Positions 23,462 to 31,641 of a DNA stretch of 64,000 bases are shown here, piece after piece (position 1 is the first letter of the stretch; each line of letters starts with the position of its first letter). A model generated the notes under the pieces. That model worked only from the letters and a program-made list of their open reading frames with translations. It made no database searches and was not told where the DNA came from. The DNA is from Fictibacillus nanhaiensis. GTDB lineage: Bacteria > Bacillota > Bacilli > Bacillales > Fictibacillaceae. A program made the position numbers and the translations under genes. The DNA is taken from contig NZ_JAMBOD010000002.1 in assembly GCF_023715445.1 (NCBI RefSeq), forward strand, positions 62,001 through 126,000. The letters run 5' to 3'.

Positions 23462-23884
23462 CTATTCTAAAAATCTATTTTTTAGTTGTGGGGTCGGAAT
23501 CATGCAGCTGTCTCTTTTCCCAAACCATCTGTAACGGTTTCTGGCTACTTTTTTATAAAAGAAATCTCGGATCGACTTAGGTACGACGAACAAGATTCTT
23601 CCTAAGCTGTAAGGAAAACTTAAAAACTGCGTTATTTTCAGTATCGCATCAGATTGGGTATAAACCTGACCACTTTTAATTAAAATTACGGAGTTGGTCT
23701 GGATCGGGTTAATATTATACTCTGCAAGCCGCCTCTTTCCTGCTTCCGACTGGATAGCGGCGAACGTAAGGTGCTGGTTCTTCTCATGTTTTAGTATAAA
23801 TTGCACACTCGAATTACAGAGGTTGCATACTCCATCAAAAAGAAGAACAGCCTCATTGTTCTGACGATATTCTTGCATCTCCAT
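23462..23884 (-). CDS. DCC-family thiol-disulfide oxidoreductase-like protein (DUF393, YuxK-like)
   Basis: A 140-residue protein with the DCC signature at its start, VLLFDGVCNLCNSSVQFILK, where FDGxCxxC carries the thioredoxin-like CxxC. Later segments, FAAIQSEAGKRRLAEY, SDAILKITQFL and RFVARNRYRWFG-like text, fit the DUF393 family including B. subtilis YuxK. It is probably a cytoplasmic redox protein; the substrate is unknown. Monocistronic, with a Shine-Dalgarno GGAGG just before the ATG. Confidence 0.85.
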   Translation of the reverse strand: MEMQEYRQNNEAVLLFDGVCNLCNSSVQFILKHEKNQHLTFAAIQSEAGKRRLAEYNINPIQTNSVILIKSGQVYTQSDAILKITQFLSFPYSLGRILFVVPKSIRDFFYKKVARNRYRWFGKRDSCMIPTPQLKNRFLE

Positions 23885-24032
23885 CCCTCCAGTCTTTCTT
23901 TTTACAGCTAATACTATTTTACTTTTAATCTTCCCTTAAACAAAATAATAGATTTCTTGTTATCCAAAAAATTTACATTCCACCATAATATAGTAGTATA
24001 ATCAACTGGTAGATAAGGAAAGGTGAAGATGA

Positions 24033-24701
24033 ATGAAGAATAAAGCGTTGAAAAAAGAAGCAAGGCAGCAATTAAAAGGACAATGGGGCCGGGCAGCGTT
24101 ATTTACCCTGCTTTTTGCTTCCATCTATTATTTAATCCCTATGATTATTGAAATCAATCTAAGCGGTGGTTTTGAAGCTTGGATTAACTCAACTGATACT
24201 GCTAATGGTGCAACAGCAAGTACGTTCGTCATCACACTCGTGCTGCTGCCTTTATATATCGGATATCTATGGACGTTCTTATCCGTAGTTCGGACAGGTG
24301 AACAAATTAAGTTTTCTGGCCTGGTTCAAGGATTCTCAGAGATCAGCATGTATCTAAAAATTCTTGGAACGTATCTCGTCATGATGGTTTATATGTTTTT
24401 GTGGTTCCTTCTTTTTATTATTCCAGGAATTATAAAGGCTTTCGCTTATTCGCAAACGTATTTTGTGTTAAAAGATAACCCAGGAATCGGAATTAATGCA
24501 GCCATCAAAAAAAGCCGTACGCTGATGCACGGGTATAAGTGGAAATTCTTTGTCCTTCAGCTGAGCTTTATCGGATGGGGATTCCTTAGTTTACTTACAC
24601 TTGGTATCGGATTACTCTGGTTAGCTCCTTACATGAGCGCGTCATATGCTGCTTTTTATAACGAGTTAGTAAAGCAGCAGAAAACCGAAGAACTTGCTTA
24701 A
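24033..24701 (+). CDS. DUF975 family membrane protein
   Basis: A 222-residue protein with a basic N-terminus (MKNKALKKEARQQLKGQWGR) and about five to six hydrophobic helices; the central ILGTYLVMMVYMFLWFLLFIIPGIIKAFAYSQTYFVL and the C-terminal GLLWLAPYMSASYAAFYNEL are typical of DUF975. The LKGQWGRA opening is highly conserved in the family. AAAGGTG lies upstream with good spacing. Function unknown, though members are often stress- or envelope-associated. A hairpin plus REP unit (R6) follows. Confidence 0.85.
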   Translation: MKNKALKKEARQQLKGQWGRAALFTLLFASIYYLIPMIIEINLSGGFEAWINSTDTANGATASTFVITLVLLPLYIGYLWTFLSVVRTGEQIKFSGLVQGFSEISMYLKILGTYLVMMVYMFLWFLLFIIPGIIKAFAYSQTYFVLKDNPGIGINAAIKKSRTLMHGYKWKFFVLQLSFIGWGFLSLLTLGIGLLWLAPYMSASYAAFYNELVKQQKTEELA

Positions 24702-24747
24702 AACTTAGCACGCTTTTGAAAGAAAACTACATGATGTGTGAAGACAC

Positions 24748-24819
24748 CCCCGAAATTGTCCATTTGAGATGGACAATTTCGGGGTTTTTGTATTTGTTTG
24801 GGGTCAGACCCCATTTCCC
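24748..24819. repeat. hairpin plus REP palindrome R6 (also DUF975 terminator)
   Basis: A perfect 15-bp stem, CCCCGAAATTGTCCA (24748-24762) with TGGACAATTTCGGGG (24770-24784), runs into TTTTTG and is a good terminator. TGTATTTG (24789), GGGGTCAGACCCC and ATTTCCC (ending 24819) follow. It carries both the left TGTATTTG flank of R2/R4/R5 and the right ATTTCCC flank of R1/R3. Confidence 0.85.
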
Positions 24820-24884
24820 TAAATATTTCCCACAGCTAGGACATATCTATCAGTATGAAGACAAGACATCTAAGGGGTGGCATT

Positions 24885-26504
24885 ATGGATCAGCTTACGT
24901 TAATTGTCGTCGGGGTCATTGGGTTTCTCATTTTTCTTGGTATTGTTGGATATACACAAACGGCATACCATTTTCGAAAATGGAGCAAGGAGCTGCAGCA
25001 GCTTGAGACAAATACAGATCAGCAGCCCTACTCACACTGGATTCAGCGTGTTACAACAGACTACAAGCAATTTCATCTTGCTGGGGTTCCTCAGCTGAAC
25101 ACCCAGGCGCTCATTGAGAAACATCTTTATAACGAGCGGATTTCGCTCCTTGGCATTTTCCGGGTTCCGGTCGGGAACATTCAAAAACTGCTGAGCCAGC
25201 TTCCGTCTTTCACCATCATCCTTGGTGTACTCGGAACGTTCATTGGACTTACGCTTTCACTTTTAGCGATGCAAGATACGTTAATGACACTCGGAACCCA
25301 GCCGGCTGATTCGAACCTTACACTGAACTCCATCATCTCTTCACTTACTGCACCGTTCGAAGGTATGAGTGTTGCCTTTTTTACAAGTATCGCCGGGATT
25401 GGGGCTGCGCTTTTCCTCAACCTGATTCAGTCAGGCTTTTTTTCACAAGGTACTTCCCTATCCTATATGCAAAACAAGCTTTTAGCTGATTGTGAGGTCT
25501 ACCTCGATCACAATATTAACAGTGTGCTTATTAACGATAAGCCTCAGGATTCCGTTGAACGGCTGCTTGACAGGCTTGCTTCGAGAGTTGAATCTTCATT
25601 CGATAAAACACTTGGAGAATTTGCTTCTCAGATGGTGAATTTTACAGCCGGTCTGCAAAAAGCGATGGAGGATGTGAACGGCATTTTTGAAGCGCAGCGA
25701 CAGCATTCAGAGCGTTTTGCCGCTTCCACCACACAGCTCGATGAGTTCGGCCAGCGCTTTAACGAAACAACAAAAGAACTAGGCACGATTCAAAAAACAG
25801 TCGATACGAGCATTAACGCGCTTGCCAAGAACATTTCTTCATTTGAGCAACAGCTAAAAACAAGCAACGACCGCCATACGCAAGGTCAGCAAAAGTTTGA
25901 GCAGCTCATTCAGCGTTCCGATAAAATGCTGCAGGAAGCTCAGCGGCGATCTGAAGAACACGCACAACAGATGCTTCGCGGCATGCAGGAACAGCTTCAG
26001 CATTATCAAAATCAGCATGATGCTCTCGAGAACCGTCTTGCTCAAAAACAGGATGAATGGCATTATCGTTATGCTGAAAAACAAGGCGAATACGGCAGAG
26101 CATCAGCCGATTTCGCTTCGAGTGTTGGGCAGCTTGAGAAAAGTTTTTATTCTGCAGTTGAGCACATAAAAAGAGATTTTACCGATCAAGTCCGCAACAT
26201 CATGGATAGCCAAAGCCGTCAGCTAGCGTCTATCCTAAATAACTCGCAAAACCAGAACAGCCGGGATGACGAAATGCGTGAACTCGCTCGTACCCTGGAA
26301 AACTTGCACCACGGATTAACTCGCAGCATCACGGACAACAACCGAACACTTTCTGACATGTACCACCTCATGCAGCGAATCTACCAAACTGCCATGAATC
26401 AATCAAACCAGGTTGTCTATGAAACTCGAAACCCTCGCCAGCCTGAATACGTTGATGATGAACGGATGCCTGAGATCTCATCGCCCAGTTTTAGGAGACG
26501 GTGA
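24885..26504 (+). CDS. MotA/TolQ/ExbB-family proton channel subunit with long coiled-coil tail, ZorA-like
   Basis: A 539-residue protein. TM1 spans residues 1-25 (LIVVGVIGFLIFLGIVGY). Two further membrane segments carry the MotA/ExbB signature: LPSFTIILGVLGTFIGLTLSL and APFEGMSVAFFTSIAGIGAALFLNL. Residues about 240-510 form a long Gln/Arg/Glu-rich coiled coil reaching into the cytoplasm. This layout, and the directly following MotB/OmpA-domain gene, match the ZorA-ZorB membrane motor of Zorya anti-phage systems. No zorC/D/E-type effector follows. AGGGGTGG precedes ATG 24885. A non-defence ion-driven motor is an alternative. Confidence 0.8.
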   Translation: MDQLTLIVVGVIGFLIFLGIVGYTQTAYHFRKWSKELQQLETNTDQQPYSHWIQRVTTDYKQFHLAGVPQLNTQALIEKHLYNERISLLGIFRVPVGNIQKLLSQLPSFTIILGVLGTFIGLTLSLLAMQDTLMTLGTQPADSNLTLNSIISSLTAPFEGMSVAFFTSIAGIGAALFLNLIQSGFFSQGTSLSYMQNKLLADCEVYLDHNINSVLINDKPQDSVERLLDRLASRVESSFDKTLGEFASQMVNFTAGLQKAMEDVNGIFEAQRQHSERFAASTTQLDEFGQRFNETTKELGTIQKTVDTSINALAKNISSFEQQLKTSNDRHTQGQQKFEQLIQRSDKMLQEAQRRSEEHAQQMLRGMQEQLQHYQNQHDALENRLAQKQDEWHYRYAEKQGEYGRASADFASSVGQLEKSFYSAVEHIKRDFTDQVRNIMDSQSRQLASILNNSQNQNSRDDEMRELARTLENLHHGLTRSITDNNRTLSDMYHLMQRIYQTAMNQSNQVVYETRNPRQPEYVDDERMPEISSPSFRRR

Positions 26505-27205
26505 CCGTTATGAAGGCGCGTAAATCCTACTACAACAGTGAAGATCAAGAAACAAAAGAAATTTTCTGGCCGAGTTTCACCGATATGATGGCCATGATGG
26601 TGCTTGTGATGGTTTTTATCGCTATCCTTGCCTATGTGCAGAGCATCTATAACGCGTACGACCAGGCTCAGATCAAGCGTGAACTCGGTCAAGTGGCAGA
26701 GGTAAAAAAACACATCTCCGACCTGATTCAAAAACAACTTGAAGAAAACGTCGGTAAAGATAAAATCATCCGGGGTCCGAACAACACGATTTCAGTTGAA
26801 GGAAACATCCTTTTTGAAACGGGAAGTGCTGAAATCTCGGAAAAAGGAAAGCAAGTTCTTGATCCGTTAGCCGATGCGCTTGCTGCAATTATCGAGGAAA
26901 AAGATATGAGCCAATATTTGTACATCATTTTAATAGAGGGCCACACCGACTCAGTTCCTTACGCTAACTGGTCACTATCTACACAGCGTGCGGTTGCCGT
27001 TGTCGATTATCTCGGAAAAGCGAATCCAAAGCTCGCGAAAAAAGAGTACGCCCAATACTTGGCAGCAACAGGCTACAGCGAGTATAAGCCGATTGCAGAA
27101 GGCAATTCCGCCGATGCACTCCAAAAAAACCGCCGTATTTCGTTTCAAATCATACTGGATGACGAAAAGTGGCAGAGCAAGCTGAAGGAAATTGTAGAGC
27201 AATAA
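26501..27205 (+). CDS. OmpA/MotB-domain peptidoglycan-binding stator subunit, ZorB-like
   Basis: A 234-residue protein with one N-terminal membrane helix carrying the MotB-type proton-binding aspartate: IFWPSFTDMMAMMVLVMVFI. A helical linker follows, then an OmpA-like peptidoglycan-binding domain: GNILFETGSAEISEKGKQVL, LIEGHTDSVP, STQRAVAVVDYL and the final QKNRRISFQI. Start GTG 26501 overlaps the upstream stop (GTGA), indicating translational coupling; ATG 26510 is an alternative. With its partner it should form a proton-driven rotary or pulling complex anchored to the wall. The two genes form an isolated operon ended by a terminator at 27212-27238. Confidence 0.85.
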   Translation: MTVMKARKSYYNSEDQETKEIFWPSFTDMMAMMVLVMVFIAILAYVQSIYNAYDQAQIKRELGQVAEVKKHISDLIQKQLEENVGKDKIIRGPNNTISVEGNILFETGSAEISEKGKQVLDPLADALAAIIEEKDMSQYLYIILIEGHTDSVPYANWSLSTQRAVAVVDYLGKANPKLAKKEYAQYLAATGYSEYKPIAEGNSADALQKNRRISFQIILDDEKWQSKLKEIVEQ

Positions 27206-27211
27206 ATACAA

Positions 27212-27238
27212 AAAGCATCGGTTCAACGCCGATGCTTT
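27212..27238. terminator. bidirectional terminator after the ZorAB-like pair
   Basis: AAAGCATCGG (27212-27221) pairs with CCGATGCTTT (27229-27238), between convergent genes. Confidence 0.85.
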
Positions 27239-27255
27239 CTTCTTTATTTCTTCTT

Positions 27256-28131
27256 TTATTTCTTTTTAAGGGGAATCCAAATCTCACTTTTAAACGTTGG
27301 TGAACTCGTATCTTTATGTTCATTCCACAACATTTCCGGTCCTTTCGTCTGTTCATAACTTGACGATGGAAACCACTCAGAGTAAATGCGTCCCCATATA
27401 TTCTGCAGCGTATCTGGAAAAGGCCCAACCGCTTCAAAAACAGCCCACGTTGACGCTAACACATTAAGCTTCGCCAAGTGCTCCGGACACTCCTCCGTTG
27501 TCGCTACCCCAATATAATGATCCAGTTCACTGTTTTCAGCAAGCCTCTCCGAAAAGTTAGTAGACGCACTTATGAGTCCACTTGGCTCAACATTCGATAA
27601 ACTTTTTAACTCGTTAATCAGATCCATATTTAAACTCTGCCACATAGCAGCAATCTCAGGGTTTACTCCTTCATAAATGAGCGGAACTCTTTTCTTAATC
27701 CCCACAATGTGAAATGCTTCTTTTTCGACGATCCGATAATTCATTTCACTTCCTCCTTTTATTGATAACTGGAAGGCCATGCGTGGATAAGCTTTTAATG
27801 ATTGATCATTTTTCCTGGCTTCTGATGGTGTCACGCCATGCAAACTTTGAAAAGCTCTCGTAAAAGAGTCTGGTGAATTGTAGCCATACTTAACCGCAAT
27901 ATCGATAATCCGTAATTTACTATCTCTAAGGTCAAACGCGGCCAGCGTCAATCGTCTTCGGCGGATGTACTCGGAAAGCGGTACACCAGCTAAAAACGAG
28001 AACATCCGTTTAAAATGATACTCCGAGCAATAAACCCGTCTCGCCACTTCTGCAAAATCAATCTCATCAGTAAGATTTTCTTCAATATAGTTCAATGCGT
28101 CATTCATTCTTTCAAGCGAATCCATGTTCAC
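27256..28131 (-). CDS. AraC-family transcriptional regulator with GyrI-like effector domain
   Basis: A 291-residue regulator. The N-terminal AraC DNA-binding domain spans about residues 5-105, with two helix-turn-helix units: [20 protein letters not shown] and [20 protein letters not shown], then the family end [15 protein letters not shown]. The C-terminal half (about 130-290) is a GyrI-like/Bacterial effector-binding domain ([13 protein letters not shown]-type text, [18 protein letters not shown]). This is the MerR/AraC-type multidrug sensor design. The divergent or nearby efflux gene (28317-29279) could be a target; this is a guess from proximity. Confidence 0.88.
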   Translation of the reverse strand: MNMDSLERMNDALNYIEENLTDEIDFAEVARRVYCSEYHFKRMFSFLAGVPLSEYIRRRRLTLAAFDLRDSKLRIIDIAVKYGYNSPDSFTRAFQSLHGVTPSEARKNDQSLKAYPRMAFQLSIKGGSEMNYRIVEKEAFHIVGIKKRVPLIYEGVNPEIAAMWQSLNMDLINELKSLSNVEPSGLISASTNFSERLAENSELDHYIGVATTEECPEHLAKLNVLASTWAVFEAVGPFPDTLQNIWGRIYSEWFPSSSYEQTKGPEMLWNEHKDTSSPTFKSEIWIPLKKK

Positions 28132-28263
28132 AACCTCCCTTCATCAATAGAATAGCAAGGGTGTTTCGCAACCATCCGACTTTCTATGCACAAGTATGAA
28201 GGATTTTCTAACTTTACACAAAAAAACAACCGCTGCTACGGGCAGCGGCTGTTCAAAAGTTAC

Positions 28264-28299
28264 TATATAAAAGGGGGGGTAGTAATACTATTCCCCCCT
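28264..28299 (-). terminator. terminator of the efflux transporter gene
   Basis: A run of six to seven G and six C flank TAGTA-A-TACTA (about 28271-28297), a near-perfect hairpin; on the minus strand TTTTATA follows. A second hairpin (CCGCTGC with GCAGCGG, 28230-28247) lies beyond it. Confidence 0.7.
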
Positions 28300-28316
28300 C
28301 ACATTTTTTTTATTCA

Positions 28317-29279
28317 TCATTTTGCAAGATTGATAGATTTTTTTTGAACAACTTCTGTTTTTCCGTAATAACTGTGCAAAAACATGCCCAGCATGATGAC
28401 GAGCACACCAGATAATGAAAGCAGTGTTGGGGCTGTGATGGATAATAGCCACATCTCGCCTATCAGCACGAATATGATTTCGGCCGATTGCGTCGCTTCA
28501 ACTCCTGCTAGTTTAACAGGGTTGTTCGAACAAAGATCGGTTGCCTGAAAAAAGAGCACCGTCGCGATGACACCCGATGAGATCGCGACTAAAAAGCTCT
28601 GCCACAGCTGGTCGCTAGTCGGAGCACCGCCTTGGAACCAGCCGACTGCCGCTAGAACAATCCACCATGGGAGTGACGCGATCGTCATCCCGAATGCCCG
28701 TTGAAACGCATCGAGCCGCTTGTTTGTAACAATCATCATTTTACGGTTGCCGAGCGGATACGCGATTGCTGCAATCAGAACAGGCAGTACGACATGCAGC
28801 CAGGCGGATTCGTTCACACCATCCGCTTCCTGAATTTGAACAAGTCCCACACCAGCTAAAATCAAAACCGAAAAGCCCAAGCCTTTAAACGGGATTTTTT
28901 GCCGTGATCTTTTGTCCTTACCTTCCCCTTCATAAAAAAACGGCACGAGAAGCGATCCCGCTACGATCGTGATCTGCCAGGTGGCGGCGACCAGCCATGC
29001 TTCTCCAAAACCAGCCGCATACGTGATCGGCGCATAAAACAGTACAAATCCGACAGAGCTCCATAGAAACCACACTCCAAATCGCGCCCTAAGTTCCTGA
29101 AATACGGGCTTTACGTTTCCACGCATCCATACGATGATCCACAGTAACGGAACCATGTAAAAAAAGCGAAGCGATGCACTCCAGTGCCAGCTTCCACCTG
29201 TTAAGTCCATCGACCGGTTCAATATGAATGTGACGCCAAAGAAAAAGGCGGCAGCAATACCAAGCAATATCGGTTTCAT
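28317..29279 (-). CDS. putative multidrug-resistance efflux transporter (EmrE-like, DMT superfamily)
   Basis: A roughly 320-residue integral membrane protein with about ten helices, starting MKPILLGIAAAFFFGVTFIL. Typical segments are ASLRFFYMVPLLWIIVWMRG, ITYAAGFGEAWLVAATWQIT and VEATQSAEIIFVLIGEMWLL, matching the PF13536-type group of putative multidrug efflux proteins in Firmicutes. ATG 29279 is chosen because GGGGG is about 8 nt upstream; the in-frame GTG at 29294 overlaps that site. The direction and substrate of transport are not known. Confidence 0.8.
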   Translation of the reverse strand: MKPILLGIAAAFFFGVTFILNRSMDLTGGSWHWSASLRFFYMVPLLWIIVWMRGNVKPVFQELRARFGVWFLWSSVGFVLFYAPITYAAGFGEAWLVAATWQITIVAGSLLVPFFYEGEGKDKRSRQKIPFKGLGFSVLILAGVGLVQIQEADGVNESAWLHVVLPVLIAAIAYPLGNRKMMIVTNKRLDAFQRAFGMTIASLPWWIVLAAVGWFQGGAPTSDQLWQSFLVAISSGVIATVLFFQATDLCSNNPVKLAGVEATQSAEIIFVLIGEMWLLSITAPTLLSLSGVLVIMLGMFLHSYYGKTEVVQKKSINLAK

Positions 29280-29497
29280 CCTGATGACCCCCACTTCACT
29301 AAAAAGTATTCACTTGTTTTGTCCATAATACCTGTTACAGACGTGCAACTTAAGTTGAAACAATTCTAACACAGTATACTTTAAAAATATTTATTTGAAA
29401 GACTAAAAAAAACTTGGCTGACTCCAAGCTTTTCCTAAACTTGTTTACTGCCTCATTTATCAATCAGTTAACAAGTCATGCTTTCTTAAAGTGAAAA

Positions 29498-29527
29498 AAC
29501 GTCTGGAATTCTTTCTTCCAAACGTTT
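29498..29527 (-). terminator. terminator of the M50 peptidase gene
   Basis: AAACGTCTGGAA (29498-29509) pairs with TTCCAAACGTTT (29516-29527) with one mismatch; on the minus strand T residues follow directly. A second weaker stem (CTTGG/CCAAG, about 29411-29427) lies beyond. Confidence 0.8.
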
Positions 29528-29533
29528 CCCTAT

Positions 29534-30013
29534 TTAACCCAGCGGATTCTTCTCGATGGTCTTTTGTTTCATTACATCCAATGCCGCTTTCCCGTCTGTC
29601 GGATAGCCGTGGTGCTCGATCGGAATCAGCGAAAAGAATGCAAAGTAGAAGGAAAAATACACAAATTGATAAGTAAAGATGCTTGCTTTTAAGATTCCCA
29701 TATGAATAAGACCGTTTACGATCAGCATGCTTAATATTGTAAAAAGCGGACCGCCCAGATAAACAGCGACCAAGTGCCTTCGTGTATGGTTTTTCAGATT
29801 TTCATATTCACACCAGCCATCCCAGAAATAAAGCTTTCGGATATGGCATGGACCTATCTTAAAGAGCCTGTTGCCGCTGCCGATATGGATGTGGACTTTC
29901 CCGCCCGTCACTTTGCCAAAAAAGAGATGACCTGCTTCGTGAATGAAGGTCACGATCGGTAATACAAGAAAAAAGGAAAAGAAAAACTTCCAAACATCCT
30001 CGAACCCAAACAT
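29534..30013 (-). CDS. M50-like membrane metallopeptidase
   Basis: A 159-residue protein with four hydrophobic segments. The zinc-binding HEAGH motif lies in TM1 (LPIVTFIHEAGHLFFGKVTG), and a late PTDGKAALDV resembles the second-ligand DG motif of site-2-protease-like M50 enzymes. It is much shorter than SpoIVFB or RseP and lacks a PDZ or CBS domain. ATG 30013 has AGGAGG 7 nt upstream; an ATG at 30019 is too close. A perfect palindrome at 30044-30058 suggests a dedicated regulator. Substrate unknown. Confidence 0.8.
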   Translation of the reverse strand: MFGFEDVWKFFFSFFLVLPIVTFIHEAGHLFFGKVTGGKVHIHIGSGNRLFKIGPCHIRKLYFWDGWCEYENLKNHTRRHLVAVYLGGPLFTILSMLIVNGLIHMGILKASIFTYQFVYFSFYFAFFSLIPIEHHGYPTDGKAALDVMKQKTIEKNPLG

Positions 30014-30043
30014 GTACATCCCTCCTAATGCCTAGAATTTTCA

Positions 30044-30058
30044 AGTATACGGTATACT
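30044..30058 (-). promoter_or_regulatory. palindromic candidate operator upstream of the M50 gene
   Basis: AGTATAC-G-GTATACT is a perfect 15-nt palindrome, 31 nt before the M50 start, where a promoter or operator would be. No matching regulator is visible nearby. Confidence 0.45.
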
Positions 30059-30220
30059 GTTTCCTATACGAGAAGCTTTCACACTAGGCTTTTGACCTGA
30101 CTTTTTAACAGAAAAAGTAGGCAGAGGACAATAATTCCATGATCATTCCATTTTCTCTATGGCAATCGTTTTTTTATCCCGGGTAATCAAACTCCTAATA
30201 AGGGGGCGGGCTAATAAGTA

Positions 30221-30400
30221 TTTAATGAGCCTCTGGTCTTTACGGTACGTTTTAATTACACGTTCGCTCAATAAGGGCGAGTTTTCGCTCAAACGATTGC
30301 TCGTTTCACTCAAACCTGGCCACGTTTCGCTCAAACGGCATAGAGTTCCACGCGAAAACCTCTCATTTTCGCTCAAAAAAGGAAATTCCTCCTGTAAATC
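30221..30400 (-). repeat. family I 21-nt-period repeat, copy B
   Basis: Complementary cores (GCTCA) start at 30266, 30287, 30308, 30329, a degenerate unit at 30350 and 30371: every step is 21 nt. The flank TTTACGGTACGT (about 30238-30250) and the far end AAGGAAATTCCTCC match copy A in reverse complement. The array fills most of the 478-bp gap between the M50 gene and the chromate transporter. Confidence 0.85.
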
Positions 30401-30491
30401 ACACATTAGAACCGTACAGATAAACAGAATTATAAAAGCTGACCGCAAAAGGGCATATTTCATGTCCTTGTGGGTCAGCCTCCTCTACAAA

Positions 30492-31022
30492 TCAAGCTAA
30501 AAATACCGCTCCGTATCCAAGTGATCCGATAATCACAAATACTGGAGAAACCTTCACCTTCTCCATCAAGAAAAAACTTAACACTGCCAAGAACAGAGTA
30601 TGCATCCAGCCAACACCTGTAAAGGACTCGAAAAAGAACTGGTACGCCATGATTCCGAGAAGTACGGCGATTGTTGGTTTTACATACGTGCTCATGTTCT
30701 TTACTCTTGGGGAATCTTTAAATTTATAAACGAGTCCGAGGAAGGCTACCATCAATAAAAGGGAGGGGGCAACGGTAGCAAAGACACCTACAAATGCTCC
30801 GATCCAGCCGCCTTCCTGAAACCCGATATAGCCTGCCATTTTCGTAGCGATCGGTCCCGGAAGAGCATTACCAAGTGCCAGTACTTCTGTAAATTCGCTC
30901 ACAGAAAGCCACTCATACCGATCTACAACCTCATTCTCAATCAAAGGGATAGAAGCTGGACCGCCGCCATAGCCTAGGATGCCTGGTATAAAAAACGCGA
31001 GAAAGATGTGCCAGTATGTCAT
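30492..31022 (-). CDS. chromate transporter, second half (CHR domain, YwrA/Chr3C-like)
   Basis: A 176-residue single-CHR-domain membrane protein with the signature GYGGGPASIPLIENEVVDRY and ALGNALPGPIATKMAGYIGF. Short CHR proteins occur as adjacent gene pairs and form a heterodimer that exports chromate; in B. subtilis these are ywrB (chr3N) and ywrA (chr3C). It overlaps its partner by 4 nt. It is the last gene of a long operon that starts with a peptide ABC transporter. Confidence 0.9.
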   Translation of the reverse strand: MTYWHIFLAFFIPGILGYGGGPASIPLIENEVVDRYEWLSVSEFTEVLALGNALPGPIATKMAGYIGFQEGGWIGAFVGVFATVAPSLLLMVAFLGLVYKFKDSPRVKNMSTYVKPTIAVLLGIMAYQFFFESFTGVGWMHTLFLAVLSFFLMEKVKVSPVFVIIGSLGYGAVFLA

Positions 31023-31600
31023 CCTGTTTTTTCTCCTTCCCGCACATGTACGATATTTTTCTTCTTTTCCTTAACCGGACCGAATAAAGCGTATGCGAGT
31101 AATAATCCGATCACGATGCCTGGATGCACGCCAAGAAACTGCAAAAGCAAGACACCGGCAAATATGTGGATAAGACTGATCTTTAGGCCGAGGCTCTTTT
31201 TCGAACTATCATAGAACTGCCATGTTAAAACGGCAAGCATCACGGCAACTACCGGTATAACCCCTTTTGTCATCCCTTGAACCCATGGCTGATCTTTAAA
31301 TTCCCTTAACGACGTCAGCAATAGGATCATGAGAATAATCGTTGGGAGAATGGTAGCCAGAAGAGCGATCGCGAGTCCAAGATACCCAGCCACACGATAG
31401 CCGATATAGCCTGCCATCTTGGTTGCGATTGGTCCTGGGAGTGTGTTTCCGAGTGCCAAGACATCTCCGAACTCTTCATCGTTCATCCATTTGTACTTTC
31501 CGACTACTTCTTTATGGACTAAGGGAATAGAAGAAGGTCCTCCCCCATATCCAAGCATGCCCGACCGGAAAAAGGCAAGAAACAAATTGAGGTAAGTCAT
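31019..31600 (-). CDS. chromate transporter, first half (CHR domain, YwrB/Chr3N-like)
   Basis: A 193-residue partner CHR-domain protein with GYGGGPSSIPLVHKEVVGKY and ALGNTLPGPIATKMAGYIGY. About five or six membrane helices. It overlaps the second half by 4 nt (ATGA), so the two subunits are translationally coupled. In B. subtilis the pair is controlled by the Lrp/AsnC-type YwrC (ChrS); a close YwrC homologue lies upstream at 39115-39564, but the peptide transporter and a gamma-glutamyltransferase-like gene now stand between. Confidence 0.9.
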   Translation of the reverse strand: MTYLNLFLAFFRSGMLGYGGGPSSIPLVHKEVVGKYKWMNDEEFGDVLALGNTLPGPIATKMAGYIGYRVAGYLGLAIALLATILPTIILMILLLTSLREFKDQPWVQGMTKGVIPVVAVMLAVLTWQFYDSSKKSLGLKISLIHIFAGVLLLQFLGVHPGIVIGLLLAYALFGPVKEKKKNIVHVREGEKTG

Positions 31601-31641
31601 GTTATCAAGTCCTTTATTCTAGGTTGGTTTTGTTGGTCTTT

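Noticed and set aside
30143-30463. A 106-codon minus-strand reading frame across the family I copy B array
   Set aside because: The frame is mostly the 21-nt repeat itself; it has only a very close, poor ribosome-binding site and copy C has stops in the same frame. Kept as a repeat and a finding rather than a gene.
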